A stretch of DNA of 64,000 nt, taken from positions 186,001 to 250,000 of the forward strand of contig NZ_VJOY01000007.1 of NCBI RefSeq assembly GCF_007109405.1. The letters are read 5' to 3'. How positions within the stretch are numbered: position 1 is the stretch's first letter; each line of letters begins with the position of its first letter. Source of the DNA: Pseudomonas mangiferae. GTDB lineage: Bacteria > Pseudomonadota > Gammaproteobacteria > Pseudomonadales > Pseudomonadaceae. The translations under genes and the position numbers were made by a program. The notes under the pieces are model-generated. The model ran no database searches, was not told the origin of the DNA, and saw only the letters and a program-made list of their open reading frames with translations. Positions 21,395 through 30,537 of this stretch are shown here, one piece after another.

Positions 21395-22204
21395 ATGTTT
21401 CTCGAAGCCTCGAAAAAGGCGTCCCTTGCGGGCGCCTTTTTCGTTTCCGTCTTCCCCTTCCTGACGGCTCACGCCGACTGCCCTCTGCGCCACGACCTGC
21501 CCCGGGTGGATGTGGCCCACGTGGTGGATGGCGACACACTGCGCCTGAAGGATGGCCGCCGGGTGCGCCTGATCGGCGTGAACGCGCCCGAACGGAGTCC
21601 CGAACGGGGGCATCGCGGCGCGGCCAGCCAGCCCTATGCCGAGGCCGCGCGTCAGCGCCTGCAGGCCCTGGTGGAGGCCAGCCGGGGCCGGGTCGGGCTC
21701 GCCATCGGCCGGCAGGGCAACGACCGCTACGGTCGGGTGCTGGCCCACCTGTATGGCGACGACGGGCGCAACCTGGAGGCCCGTCTGCTGGCGGAGGGCC
21801 TGGGGTATCGCATCGCAGTGTCGCCGGACACCGACCTCGATGCCTGCCACCATGAGGCGGAGGCCGCCGCGCGGCAGGCTGGTCTGGGTGTCTGGCGCGA
21901 TCCCCTCATCCTCACGCCCGAGCGCCTGGTGCAGGGCGGCTTCGCCCTGGTACGGGGCCGCGTGGCTCGGGTCGAACGCAACCGCGGCGGCCTCTGGCTG
22001 GAGCTGGACGGCCCGCTGACCCTGCACGTGGACTCCGCCCGGGTCGCCGCCTTCGACGCGCAGCGAACGGCTGCCTCCCTGGTGGGCCAGCGTGTCGAGG
22101 CCCGTGGCTGGGTGATCGACCGCAGCCGGCGGGGCGACGCCCGCACCCGTTCCCGCTGGGTCCTGCCCCTCACCGCTCCCGATATGCTGGAGACCTTGCC
22201 ATGA
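21395..22204 (+). CDS. Exported thermonuclease-family (SNase-like) protein
   Basis: Predicted secreted nuclease, 269 residues from the ATG at 21395. Residues 1-26 look like a signal peptide (MFLEASKKASLAG, hydrophobic, ending TAHA). The staphylococcal-nuclease fold follows: VVDGDTLRLKDGRRVRLIGVNAPE carries the calcium-binding and catalytic acid/arginine residues, and GNDRYGRVLAHL supplies the second arginine. The last 85 residues form an extra domain of unknown role. A longer frame from 21350 overlaps rpmE and is less likely. The rpmE terminator hairpin lies within the signal-peptide codons. The stop overlaps the M48 gene (ATGA). Confidence 0.85.
   Translation: MFLEASKKASLAGAFFVSVFPFLTAHADCPLRHDLPRVDVAHVVDGDTLRLKDGRRVRLIGVNAPERSPERGHRGAASQPYAEAARQRLQALVEASRGRVGLAIGRQGNDRYGRVLAHLYGDDGRNLEARLLAEGLGYRIAVSPDTDLDACHHEAEAAARQAGLGVWRDPLILTPERLVQGGFALVRGRVARVERNRGGLWLELDGPLTLHVDSARVAAFDAQRTAASLVGQRVEARGWVIDRSRRGDARTRSRWVLPLTAPDMLETLP
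21413..21441 (+). terminator. Rho-independent terminator of rpmE, inside the next gene
   Basis: AAAAAGGCG and CGCCTTTTT flank an inner CCC/GGG pairing with a TTGC loop and one bulged T, giving a classic GC stem ending in a T-run. It is 44 bases after the rpmE stop and overlaps codons 7-16 of the following nuclease gene if that gene starts at 21395. Confidence 0.8.
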
Positions 22205-23634
22205 AGCCCGTCCTGCTCCTGCTGATCCTGATGTCCGCCGCGCTCGGCGGGTGTGCGACCAACCCGGTCACCGGGCGCAGCGACTTCGTGATGATGAGCG
22301 AGCAGCAGGAACTGGACATGGGCCGCCGCTACAGCCAGCAGGTGGCCAAGGAGTCCCCGCCCTACGCCGACGACGCGCTGCAGGCCTACGTGCAGCAGGT
22401 GGGCGAGCGGGTGGCCCGCAGCAGCCACCGCAGCACCCTGGCGTACCATTTCACCGTGGTGGATTCGGCGGACATCAACGCCTTCGCCCTGCCGGGCGGC
22501 TACATCTACATCAATCGCGGCCTACTGGCCTACCTCACCTCGGAAGCCGAGCTGGCGGCGGTGCTGGGCCATGAGGTCGGCCACGTCACCGCCCGCCACA
22601 GCGTGCGCCAGCAGAGCCAGGGCATGGCCTGGGGCATCCTCGGCCAGGCGGTGGCCATCGGCAGCGGCGTGCAGGTGGCAGGCGACCTCACCAACCTCCT
22701 GGGCAATGCCGTGGTGCGCGGCTACGGCCGCGACATGGAACTGGAGGCTGACGGCCTGGGCGCCCAGTACCTGGCCCGCGCCGGCTACGATCCCCAGGCG
22801 ATGATCGCCGTGGTGCGCATCCTGAAGAACCAGGAGGACTTCGCCCGCGATCAGGCCCAGCGCCAGGGCAAGCCAGCGCCGACCGGCTACCACGGGCTGT
22901 TCGACACCCACCCGGACAATGACACCCGTTTGCACCAGGTCACCGGCCCGGCCCAGGCCCTGGTAGGCGGGCAGCAGGTCACCAACCGCGAGGTCTTCCT
23001 GCAGCACCTGGAGGACCTGCCCGTGGGGGATTCGGCAGCCACCGGCGTGCGCCGTGGCCAGCGGTTCTACCACGCCGACCTGGACTTCACCGTGACGTTT
23101 CCCGAGCGCTGGGTGCTGGCCAATCAGGCCGACCGTCTGATCGGTCAGGCGCCCGACGAACAGGCCGCCCTGGCGGTGGTGCTGGGGGACGACATCCGCG
23201 GTCTGGCACCCCTGGACTACCTGCACCAGCAGATGAACGGGAATCGCCTGCTGGCCGAGGAGACCTTCGAGCAGAACGGCCTGCACGGTGCGATGGCGAT
23301 CATCCCCGGGCGACCGGCGCGGCGCCTGGCGGTGATCGCCAAGGGCGACCATTCCTATCTCTTCGCCGGCCTCGTGCGCGCCGGTTCGCTGGAGGCCTAC
23401 GACGACGCGTTCCGTTCCGTCATCGCCAGCTTCCGTGGCCTGAAGCCGGAGGAAAAGGCCCTGGCGCAGCCGCGGCGCCTGCACCTGGTGAAGCTGAAGC
23501 CGGGCCAGCGACTTGTCGACCTGCTCCCCGCCGATGCCCGCAGCGAGGACGACGAAGCCCGCCTGCGGCTGCTCAACGACCTCTATCCGAGCGGCGAAGC
23601 CCGCCCCGGCGACTGGCTGAAAGTGCTCCGCTAG
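22201..23634 (+). CDS. M48 family metalloprotease lipoprotein
   Basis: Predicted periplasmic lipoprotein protease, 477 residues. The lipobox LGGC puts the lipidated cysteine at 18. The TNPVTGRSDFVMMSEQQELDMG segment and the zinc motif HEVGH (124-128) mark the BepA/LoiP-type M48 family, and the third ligand lies in MELEADGLGAQYL. The last 55 residues, with LVKLKPGQRLVDLLP, resemble the end of YggG/BepA-like proteins with a LysM-like module. Relatives act in outer-membrane protein quality control. It overlaps the nuclease stop by four bases and matches PA5047 in position. Confidence 0.9.
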   Translation: MKPVLLLLILMSAALGGCATNPVTGRSDFVMMSEQQELDMGRRYSQQVAKESPPYADDALQAYVQQVGERVARSSHRSTLAYHFTVVDSADINAFALPGGYIYINRGLLAYLTSEAELAAVLGHEVGHVTARHSVRQQSQGMAWGILGQAVAIGSGVQVAGDLTNLLGNAVVRGYGRDMELEADGLGAQYLARAGYDPQAMIAVVRILKNQEDFARDQAQRQGKPAPTGYHGLFDTHPDNDTRLHQVTGPAQALVGGQQVTNREVFLQHLEDLPVGDSAATGVRRGQRFYHADLDFTVTFPERWVLANQADRLIGQAPDEQAALAVVLGDDIRGLAPLDYLHQQMNGNRLLAEETFEQNGLHGAMAIIPGRPARRLAVIAKGDHSYLFAGLVRAGSLEAYDDAFRSVIASFRGLKPEEKALAQPRRLHLVKLKPGQRLVDLLPADARSEDDEARLRLLNDLYPSGEARPGDWLKVLR

Positions 23635-23643
23635 GCAGGCGCG

Positions 23644-23659
23644 GCCCGCCCGGGCGGGC
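23644..23659 (+). terminator. GC palindrome after the M48 protease gene
   Basis: A perfect 16-base palindrome GCCCGCCCGGGCGGGC begins 9 bases after the stop codon. No strong T-run follows, so termination is likely weak or factor-dependent; it may instead stabilise the transcript end. Confidence 0.4.
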
Positions 23660-23730
23660 GCTTGTGAGGCCCTGGCATCTTGCGTATCCTCGCCCGTCCG
23701 TCTCTTCATCAGTAAAGCGGAAATGCCATC

Positions 23731-24996
23731 ATGTCTGATCTGAAAACTGCCGCTCTCGAATACCATGCCCAGCCTCGCCCGGGGAAACTCAGCGTCGAGC
23801 TGACCAAGCCCACCGCGACCGCACGCGACCTGTCGCTGGCCTACAGCCCGGGCGTGGCTGAGCCGGTACGCGAGATCGCCCGCGATCCGGCGCTGGCCTA
23901 CCGGTACACCGGCAAGGGCAACCTGGTGGCAGTGATTTCCGATGGCACCGCGATCCTCGGCCTGGGCAACCTGGGCCCGTTGGCCTCCAAGCCGGTGATG
24001 GAAGGCAAGGGCGTGCTGTTCAAGCGCTTCGCCGGGATCGACGTGTTCGATATCGAGGTGGACGCCGAGAGCCCGCAGGCCTTCATCGACACGGTCAAGC
24101 GCATTTCCATTTCCTTTGGCGGCATCAACCTGGAAGACATCAAGGCACCCGAGTGCTTCGAGATCGAGCGCACCCTGATCGAGCAGTGCGACATCCCGGT
24201 CTTCCACGATGACCAGCACGGCACCGCCATCGTGACCGCCGCCGGCATGCTCAATGCCCTGGAGATCGTCGGCAAGAGCCTGCCGGAAGCCAAGGTGGTG
24301 TGCCTGGGTGCCGGCGCCGCCGCCGTGTCCTGCATGAAGCTGCTGATCAGCATGGGCGCCAAGGTCGAGAACATCTTCATGATCGACCGCAGCGGCGTGA
24401 TCCATTCCGGTCGTGACGACCTGAACCAGTACAAGGCGGTGTTCGCCCACGAGACCCACAAGCGCACCCTGGACGACGCCCTGGAAGGCGCCGACGTATT
24501 CGTCGGCCTGTCCGGTGCCAACCTGCTCAGCGCCGAGGGGCTCAAGCGCATGGCGCCGAACCCGATCGTCTTCGCCTGCTCCAATCCGGACCCGGAGATC
24601 AAGCCGGAACTGGCCCACGCCACCCGCGACGACGTGATCATGGCCACCGGTCGTTCGGACTACCCGAACCAGGTGAACAACGTGCTGGGTTTCCCCTTCA
24701 TCTTCCGTGGGGCCCTGGACGTTCGCGCCACCCGCATCAACGAAGAGATGAAGATCGCTGCCGCCAACGCCCTGCGTGACCTGGCCAAGCTGCCGGTGCC
24801 CCAGGACGTCTGCGACGCCTACGGTGGGATCAAGCTGGAGTTCGGCCGGGACTACATCATCCCGAAACCCATGGATGCACGACTGATCACGGTGATCTCC
24901 GACGCGGTGGCCAAGGCGGCCATCGACACCGGCGTCGCGACCCTGCCGTACCCGTCCAACTACCCGCTGAAGTCGGTGGACGACGTGTTCAACTGA
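23731..24996 (+). CDS. maeB: NADP-dependent malic enzyme, short form
   Basis: Decarboxylates malate to pyruvate, linking the TCA cycle with gluconeogenic and NADPH pools. At 421 residues it has the malic N-terminal domain (KPTATARDLSLAYSPGVAEP, YRYTGKGNLVAVISDGTAILGLG) and the NAD(P)-binding domain (VVCLGAGAAAVSCMKLL; FHDDQHGTAIV). It lacks the C-terminal phosphotransacetylase-like domain of long MaeB proteins such as that of E. coli; the short form matches PA5046 as I recall. It is monocistronic, followed by a strong terminator and convergent with ponA. Confidence 0.93.
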   Translation: MSDLKTAALEYHAQPRPGKLSVELTKPTATARDLSLAYSPGVAEPVREIARDPALAYRYTGKGNLVAVISDGTAILGLGNLGPLASKPVMEGKGVLFKRFAGIDVFDIEVDAESPQAFIDTVKRISISFGGINLEDIKAPECFEIERTLIEQCDIPVFHDDQHGTAIVTAAGMLNALEIVGKSLPEAKVVCLGAGAAAVSCMKLLISMGAKVENIFMIDRSGVIHSGRDDLNQYKAVFAHETHKRTLDDALEGADVFVGLSGANLLSAEGLKRMAPNPIVFACSNPDPEIKPELAHATRDDVIMATGRSDYPNQVNNVLGFPFIFRGALDVRATRINEEMKIAAANALRDLAKLPVPQDVCDAYGGIKLEFGRDYIIPKPMDARLITVISDAVAKAAIDTGVATLPYPSNYPLKSVDDVFN

Positions 24997-25020
24997 TCGA
25001 CCGGTCGTTTCCGCTCCATG

Positions 25021-25046
25021 AAAAGGCCCCGCTCGCGGGGCTTTTT
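25021..25046 (+). terminator. Rho-independent terminator of maeB
   Basis: GCCCCG-CTCG-CGGGGC with an A-run before and TTTTT after (25042-25046) forms a textbook terminator 25 bases past the maeB stop. Confidence 0.9.
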
Positions 25047-25115
25047 CGTTGGTGGCACTCGAGGGCGAGGCATATCAGGTGGCGACTTCGGCCGTTACGC
25101 CCCAGGTGCCCGCCA

Positions 25116-25131
25116 GCCCCGCATGCGGGGC
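25116..25131 (-). terminator. Hairpin downstream of ponA
   Basis: A perfect 16-base palindrome GCCCCGCATGCGGGGC lies 10 bases past the ponA stop on the minus strand. It lacks a T-run there, so it is a probable but imperfect terminator; the maeB terminator beyond it could also act. Confidence 0.5.
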
Positions 25132-25140
25132 CGTCGGTTG

Positions 25141-27558
25141 TCAGAACAGGTCGATGGGCGCCGATTCGTCCGCCGGAAGCGGGCTGCCGGGTACCCCGAG
25201 GTTGGGGTCCAGTTCACCCATGGACGGCGGCGTGTCCTCGCTCTTGAACATCTCGTAGAACGCGCTGGCCGCCCCGGGCGGTGCCACTCGGCCGCTCACC
25301 GGGTCGATGCGCAGGGTCAGGATGCCGTCGGGTTCGGGCTGGGTATGGGGCGGCTTGTCCTTCAGGGCCGCGCTCATGTAGTCCATCCAGATCGGCAGCG
25401 CTACCGTGCCACCGTACTCGTTGCGGCCCAGGCTCTCGGGCTGGTCGAAGCCGGTCCAGACCGTGGTGATGTAGTCGGCGTTGTAGCCGGAGAACCAGCT
25501 GTCCTTGGACTCGTTGGTGGTGCCGGTCTTGCCGGCGATGTCGCTGCGGTTCATCGCCAGCGCGCGGCGCCCGGTGCCGCGCTTGATCACGTCCTGCAGC
25601 ATGCTGGTGAGGATGTAGGTGGTGCGGGGGTCGACGATGCGTTCCGCGGCGGCGGGCTCGATGCTCGGCCCTTCCTGGCCGGCCTGCGCCACCTCTTCCG
25701 GGTCCAGCTCGCCGGGCGGCGGTGCGTCGTGGGGGACGCTGGGCGGGTTAGCGATGTAGAGGGTCTTGCCTTCGCGGCTTTCGATGCGCTGCACCAGGTA
25801 GGGCTGCACCTTGTAGCCGCCATTGGCGAAGGTGCTCCAGCCCCCGGCGATCTCCAGCGGGGTGAGGGTCGCGGTGCCCAGGGCCATGGACAGGTTGTGG
25901 GGCAGCTCCTGCTTGTTGAAGCCGAAGCGGCTGATGTAGTCCACCGCGTAGTCGATGCCCAGCGCCTGGAGGAGGCGGATCGACACCAGGTTGCGGGACT
26001 TGTACAGCGCTTCCCGCAGGCGGATCGGGCCGAGGAAGGTGTTGTTGTCGTTTTTTGGTCGCCAGACCTTGTCCGAGTTGTAATCGTCGACGAATACGAT
26101 GGGTGCGTCGTTGACCAGGCTCGCTGCGGTGTAGCCGCGATCCAGGGCTGCGGCGTAGAGGAACGGCTTGAAGCTGGAACCGGGTTGGCGCTTGGCCTGG
26201 GCCGCACGGTTGTAGTTGCTCTGCTCGAAGGAGAAGCCACCCACCAGGGCGCGGATGGCGCCATCGCGGGGGTCGAGGGAGACCAGGGCGCTCTGGGCGG
26301 CGGGGACCTGCGAGAAGCGCAGGCTGCCATCCTCCATCCGCTGCACCCGCACCAAGTCGCCCACCTGCACCACGTCGGCGGGCTTCTGCGGTCGCGGACC
26401 GAGGCTGTTGGTGTTCAGGTAGGGACGGGCCCACTTCATGCTGTCCCAGGGGATGGTTTCTTCCTGGCCGCTGCGGGTCAGGGCCAGCACACCGCTCTTC
26501 TCCACCTGGGTCACCACGGCCGGCTCCAGGCTGCCGATGGGGCGCTGCTTCGCCAGCTCCTGCAGCCAGGCTTCGCGGGTCATGCCCGGGAAGCGGGTTT
26601 CCGGGCCGCGGTAGCCGTGGCGCTGGTCATAGGCCAGCAGCCCGGAACGGACGGCGGTGTTGGCCGATTCCTGCAGGTCGCTCGGCACCGTGGTGGTCAC
26701 CCGGAAGCCTTCGGTGTAGGCATCGCTGCCATAGCGGCCGACCATCTCGGCCCGGGCCATTTCGGCGATGTATGGGGCGCTGAGCTCGGGCGTGGGCACG
26801 TGGTAGCTGGCGTCGATCGGCTCGGCGATGGCCGTGTCGTAGCGGGCCTGGTCGATCTTGCCGAGCTTGTACATGCGGCCGAGAATCCAGTCGCGGCGCT
26901 CTTTGCTGCGCACCGGGTTGACCAGGGGGTTGTAGCGGGACGGGGCCTTGGGCAGGCCGGCGATCATGGCCATCTGCGCCAGGCTGACGTCGCGGATCGA
27001 CTTGCCGTAGTACACCTGGGCCGCGGCCTCGATGCCGTAGGCGCGGTTGCCCAGGTAGATCTTGTTCACGTAGAGCTCGAGGATCTCGTCCTTGCTCAGC
27101 TCCCGTTCGATCTGCAGGGCCAGGAGGATTTCGGTGAGCTTGCGGGAAAAGCTGCGCTCGCTGGTGAGGAAGAAGTTCTTCGCCACCTGCATGGTGATGG
27201 TGCTGCCGCCCGACTGAATGTGGCCGCTTTTCAATAATTGAGTGGCAGCGCGCATCAGGCTGCTCAGATCGACGCCATAATGGTTGGCGAAATTGTCGTC
27301 TTCCGCCGACAGGAGCGCCTGAATGAACTCCGGGGGGATGTCCGCGAAGCGGATCGGAGAGCGGCGCATCTCGCCGAATTCCGCGATCAGCTTGTTATCG
27401 CTGCTATATATGCGCAACGGGATCTGCAACTGGATGCGCCGCAGCGATTCGACGGACGGCAGGGCCGGACTGAGATAGAGATAAGCTCCGCTGAAACTGA
27501 GCAATAGCCCACAAAAAACGGCAACAAGAGACCACCAGAAAAACTTCAGCAGGCGCAT
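25141..27558 (-). CDS. ponA: Penicillin-binding protein 1A
   Basis: Bifunctional class A PBP that polymerises and cross-links peptidoglycan; 805 residues. A cytoplasmic start and one helix (about 5-29) precede the GT51 transglycosylase domain, with the catalytic glutamate at 86 in EDDNF and GGSTITMQ at 117-124. An inserted OB-like region follows. The transpeptidase domain has SSFK (S461, K464), SRN (521-523) and KTGT (677-680). It is divergent from pilMNOPQ, with 185 AT-rich bases between the starts. The same ponA/pilM arrangement is known in P. aeruginosa. Confidence 0.96.
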   Translation of the reverse strand: MRLLKFFWWSLVAVFCGLLLSFSGAYLYLSPALPSVESLRRIQLQIPLRIYSSDNKLIAEFGEMRRSPIRFADIPPEFIQALLSAEDDNFANHYGVDLSSLMRAATQLLKSGHIQSGGSTITMQVAKNFFLTSERSFSRKLTEILLALQIERELSKDEILELYVNKIYLGNRAYGIEAAAQVYYGKSIRDVSLAQMAMIAGLPKAPSRYNPLVNPVRSKERRDWILGRMYKLGKIDQARYDTAIAEPIDASYHVPTPELSAPYIAEMARAEMVGRYGSDAYTEGFRVTTTVPSDLQESANTAVRSGLLAYDQRHGYRGPETRFPGMTREAWLQELAKQRPIGSLEPAVVTQVEKSGVLALTRSGQEETIPWDSMKWARPYLNTNSLGPRPQKPADVVQVGDLVRVQRMEDGSLRFSQVPAAQSALVSLDPRDGAIRALVGGFSFEQSNYNRAAQAKRQPGSSFKPFLYAAALDRGYTAASLVNDAPIVFVDDYNSDKVWRPKNDNNTFLGPIRLREALYKSRNLVSIRLLQALGIDYAVDYISRFGFNKQELPHNLSMALGTATLTPLEIAGGWSTFANGGYKVQPYLVQRIESREGKTLYIANPPSVPHDAPPPGELDPEEVAQAGQEGPSIEPAAAERIVDPRTTYILTSMLQDVIKRGTGRRALAMNRSDIAGKTGTTNESKDSWFSGYNADYITTVWTGFDQPESLGRNEYGGTVALPIWMDYMSAALKDKPPHTQPEPDGILTLRIDPVSGRVAPPGAASAFYEMFKSEDTPPSMGELDPNLGVPGSPLPADESAPIDLF

Positions 27559-27704
27559 TGGATTTGATGGATTTCCAGATAAAAGAATGGGTTAAGCGGA
27601 AGGCAATGCTAAAAGGGAAAAACTGTTCACATTATAAGCGGTTTTTTTGCCGGGGAGCCATTTGCGCTTCTGTCAAGACTGTTATTTAATGTGGAAAAAC
27701 ATAA

Positions 27705-28807
<1,103 letters not shown>

Positions 28808-28808
<1 letters not shown>

Positions 28809-29380
28809 TGGCGCGTATCAACCTATTACCCTGGCGCGAACAGCTGCGTGAAGAGCGCAAGCAGCGCTTTCTCGTCACTCTGGCCGGGGTTGTCATCGTC
28901 GCCGCGGGCGTGGTGTTCCTGGGCGACCAGTACCTGAATGGCGCCATCGAGAACCAAGTGGCCCGCAATGACTTCATCCGCAAGGAAATCGCCGTCCTCG
29001 ATGCCCGCATCAAGGAGATCAGCGAACTGAAGACCAAGCGCCAGCAGTTGCTGGAGCGGATGAAGATCATCCAGGACCTGCAAGGTAACCGGCCCATCAT
29101 CGGCCGGGTGTTCGACCAACTGGTGCGTACGCTGCCCGATGGCGTCTATTTCACCAGCCTGAAAATGCTCGGCAACAACATCACCATCGACGGCGCCGCC
29201 GAATCCAACAGCCGGGTTTCCAACCTCATGCGCAACCTGGATGCATCGGATTGGCTGGAAGCGCCCACCCTGGTGGGTGTGAAGGCTGTGACGGCGGGCG
29301 AGGTCGACCAGGCTAACGTGTTCCAGTTGACCGTACGTCAGACCCAGCCTTCGGTTGAAGTAGAAGGGGCCAAGAAATGA
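28808..29380 (+). CDS. pilN: Type IV pilus alignment protein PilN
   Basis: Bitopic inner-membrane protein of the pilus alignment subcomplex, 190 residues. The cytoplasmic N-terminus has the PilM-docking INLLPWREQLREE motif, one helix spans about residues 21-41, and a coiled coil (DFIRKEIAVLDARIKEISELKTKRQQLLERM) leads to a periplasmic ferredoxin-like domain that pairs with PilO. It overlaps pilM by one base and pilO by four. Confidence 0.95.
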
Positions 29381-30000
29381 GCCTGGCGAAGTCCTTTGGC
29401 GGTTTGCGAGAGGTCAAGCTCTCCGAGCTCGACCTGAATAACATCGGTTCCTGGCCGGCGGCCGTGCGGGCCATAGCGTGCCTGCTGGTACTGGTGATCA
29501 TCATTGCCCTTGGCTACAACTTCCACCTGAAAGAGCTGCAGGAACAGCTGGAGCAGCAACAGAGCGAAGAGCAGACCCTGAAGCAGCAGTTCGAGGCGAA
29601 GGCCGCCCAGGCGACCAACCTGGAGGCCTACAAGGAACAGATGAAAGAAATGGAAAGCTCTTTCGGCGCCTTGCTGAAACAGCTGCCCAGCGATACCGAG
29701 GTCCCCGGCCTGCTGGAGGACATCACCCGTACCGGCCTCGGCAGCGGTCTGGAGTTCGAGGAAATCAAGCTTCAGCCGGAAGTTGCTCAGCAGTTCTACA
29801 TTGAATTGCCGATCCAGATCTCGGTGGTCGGCGGTTACCACGACCTGGCGACCTTCGTCAGCGGCGTGGCCAGCCTCCCGCGGATCGTGACTCTGCATGA
29901 TTTCGAGATCAAACCCGTCAGCCAGGACAGCACCACCAAGCTGCGCATGAGCATCCTGGCCAAGACTTACCGCTACAACGAGAAAGGGGTGCAGAAATGA
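29377..30000 (+). CDS. pilO: Type IV pilus alignment protein PilO
   Basis: Inner-membrane partner of PilN, 207 residues. A short cytoplasmic start (SLAKSFGGLREVKLSELDLNNIGSWP), one helix at about 29-46, and a glutamine-rich coiled coil (LKELQEQLEQQQSEEQTLKQQFEAKA) precede the periplasmic domain (about 110-207). PilN-PilO dimers link the motor platform to PilP and the secretin. It overlaps pilN and pilP by four bases each (ATGA). Confidence 0.95.
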   Translation: MSLAKSFGGLREVKLSELDLNNIGSWPAAVRAIACLLVLVIIIALGYNFHLKELQEQLEQQQSEEQTLKQQFEAKAAQATNLEAYKEQMKEMESSFGALLKQLPSDTEVPGLLEDITRTGLGSGLEFEEIKLQPEVAQQFYIELPIQISVVGGYHDLATFVSGVASLPRIVTLHDFEIKPVSQDSTTKLRMSILAKTYRYNEKGVQK

Positions 30001-30524
30001 TCCGTACCCGATTCGTGGGCGGTGCGCTGGTGCTGTTGGCACTGGCTGGCTGCGATGCCAGTAGCGATTTCAACGACCTGCAGAGCTATATGGACGAAGT
30101 GCGGGCCCGGCCGAAGACGCCTATTGAGCCCCTGCCCAAGTTCATGCCGTACGAGGCATTCACCTACAGCGCGGCGTCGCTGAGGAGCCCGTTCCAGGCG
30201 CCGGTGAAGATCGACCTGAGCCACCCGCAGAAGGGCAACAAGGTCGTCAAACCGGACGAGACCCGGGTCAAGCAGTTCCTCGAAGGGTTCAACATCGAGG
30301 TCTTCGAGATGGTGGGTACGCTCTCCAACGAGAATGGCGTATTCGCCCTGGTGCGCGGCGCGGGAGGCGTGCACCGGGTGAAGGTAGGCGATTACCTGGG
30401 GCGCAACGATGGTCGGATCACCGCCATCACCCCCGGCGAGATCAGCGTGGTGGAAATCGTGCCCGATGGCGAAGGCGGATGGCTCGAGCGTCCCCGCAGC
30501 ATCACCTTGAAGGAGCGCTCCTGA
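29997..30524 (+). CDS. pilP: Type IV pilus alignment lipoprotein PilP
   Basis: Inner-membrane lipoprotein joining PilNO to the PilQ secretin; 175 residues. The lipobox LAGC places the lipidated cysteine at about residue 18. An unstructured stretch with RARPKTPIEPLPKF leads to the C-terminal homology-region beta-sandwich (about 85-170; EVFEMVGTLSNENGVFALVR and VKVGDYLGRNDGRITAI). It overlaps pilO by four bases, and 13 bases separate it from pilQ. Confidence 0.95.
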   Translation: MIRTRFVGGALVLLALAGCDASSDFNDLQSYMDEVRARPKTPIEPLPKFMPYEAFTYSAASLRSPFQAPVKIDLSHPQKGNKVVKPDETRVKQFLEGFNIEVFEMVGTLSNENGVFALVRGAGGVHRVKVGDYLGRNDGRITAITPGEISVVEIVPDGEGGWLERPRSITLKERS

Positions 30525-30537
30525 CGGGGCGCGGGGA

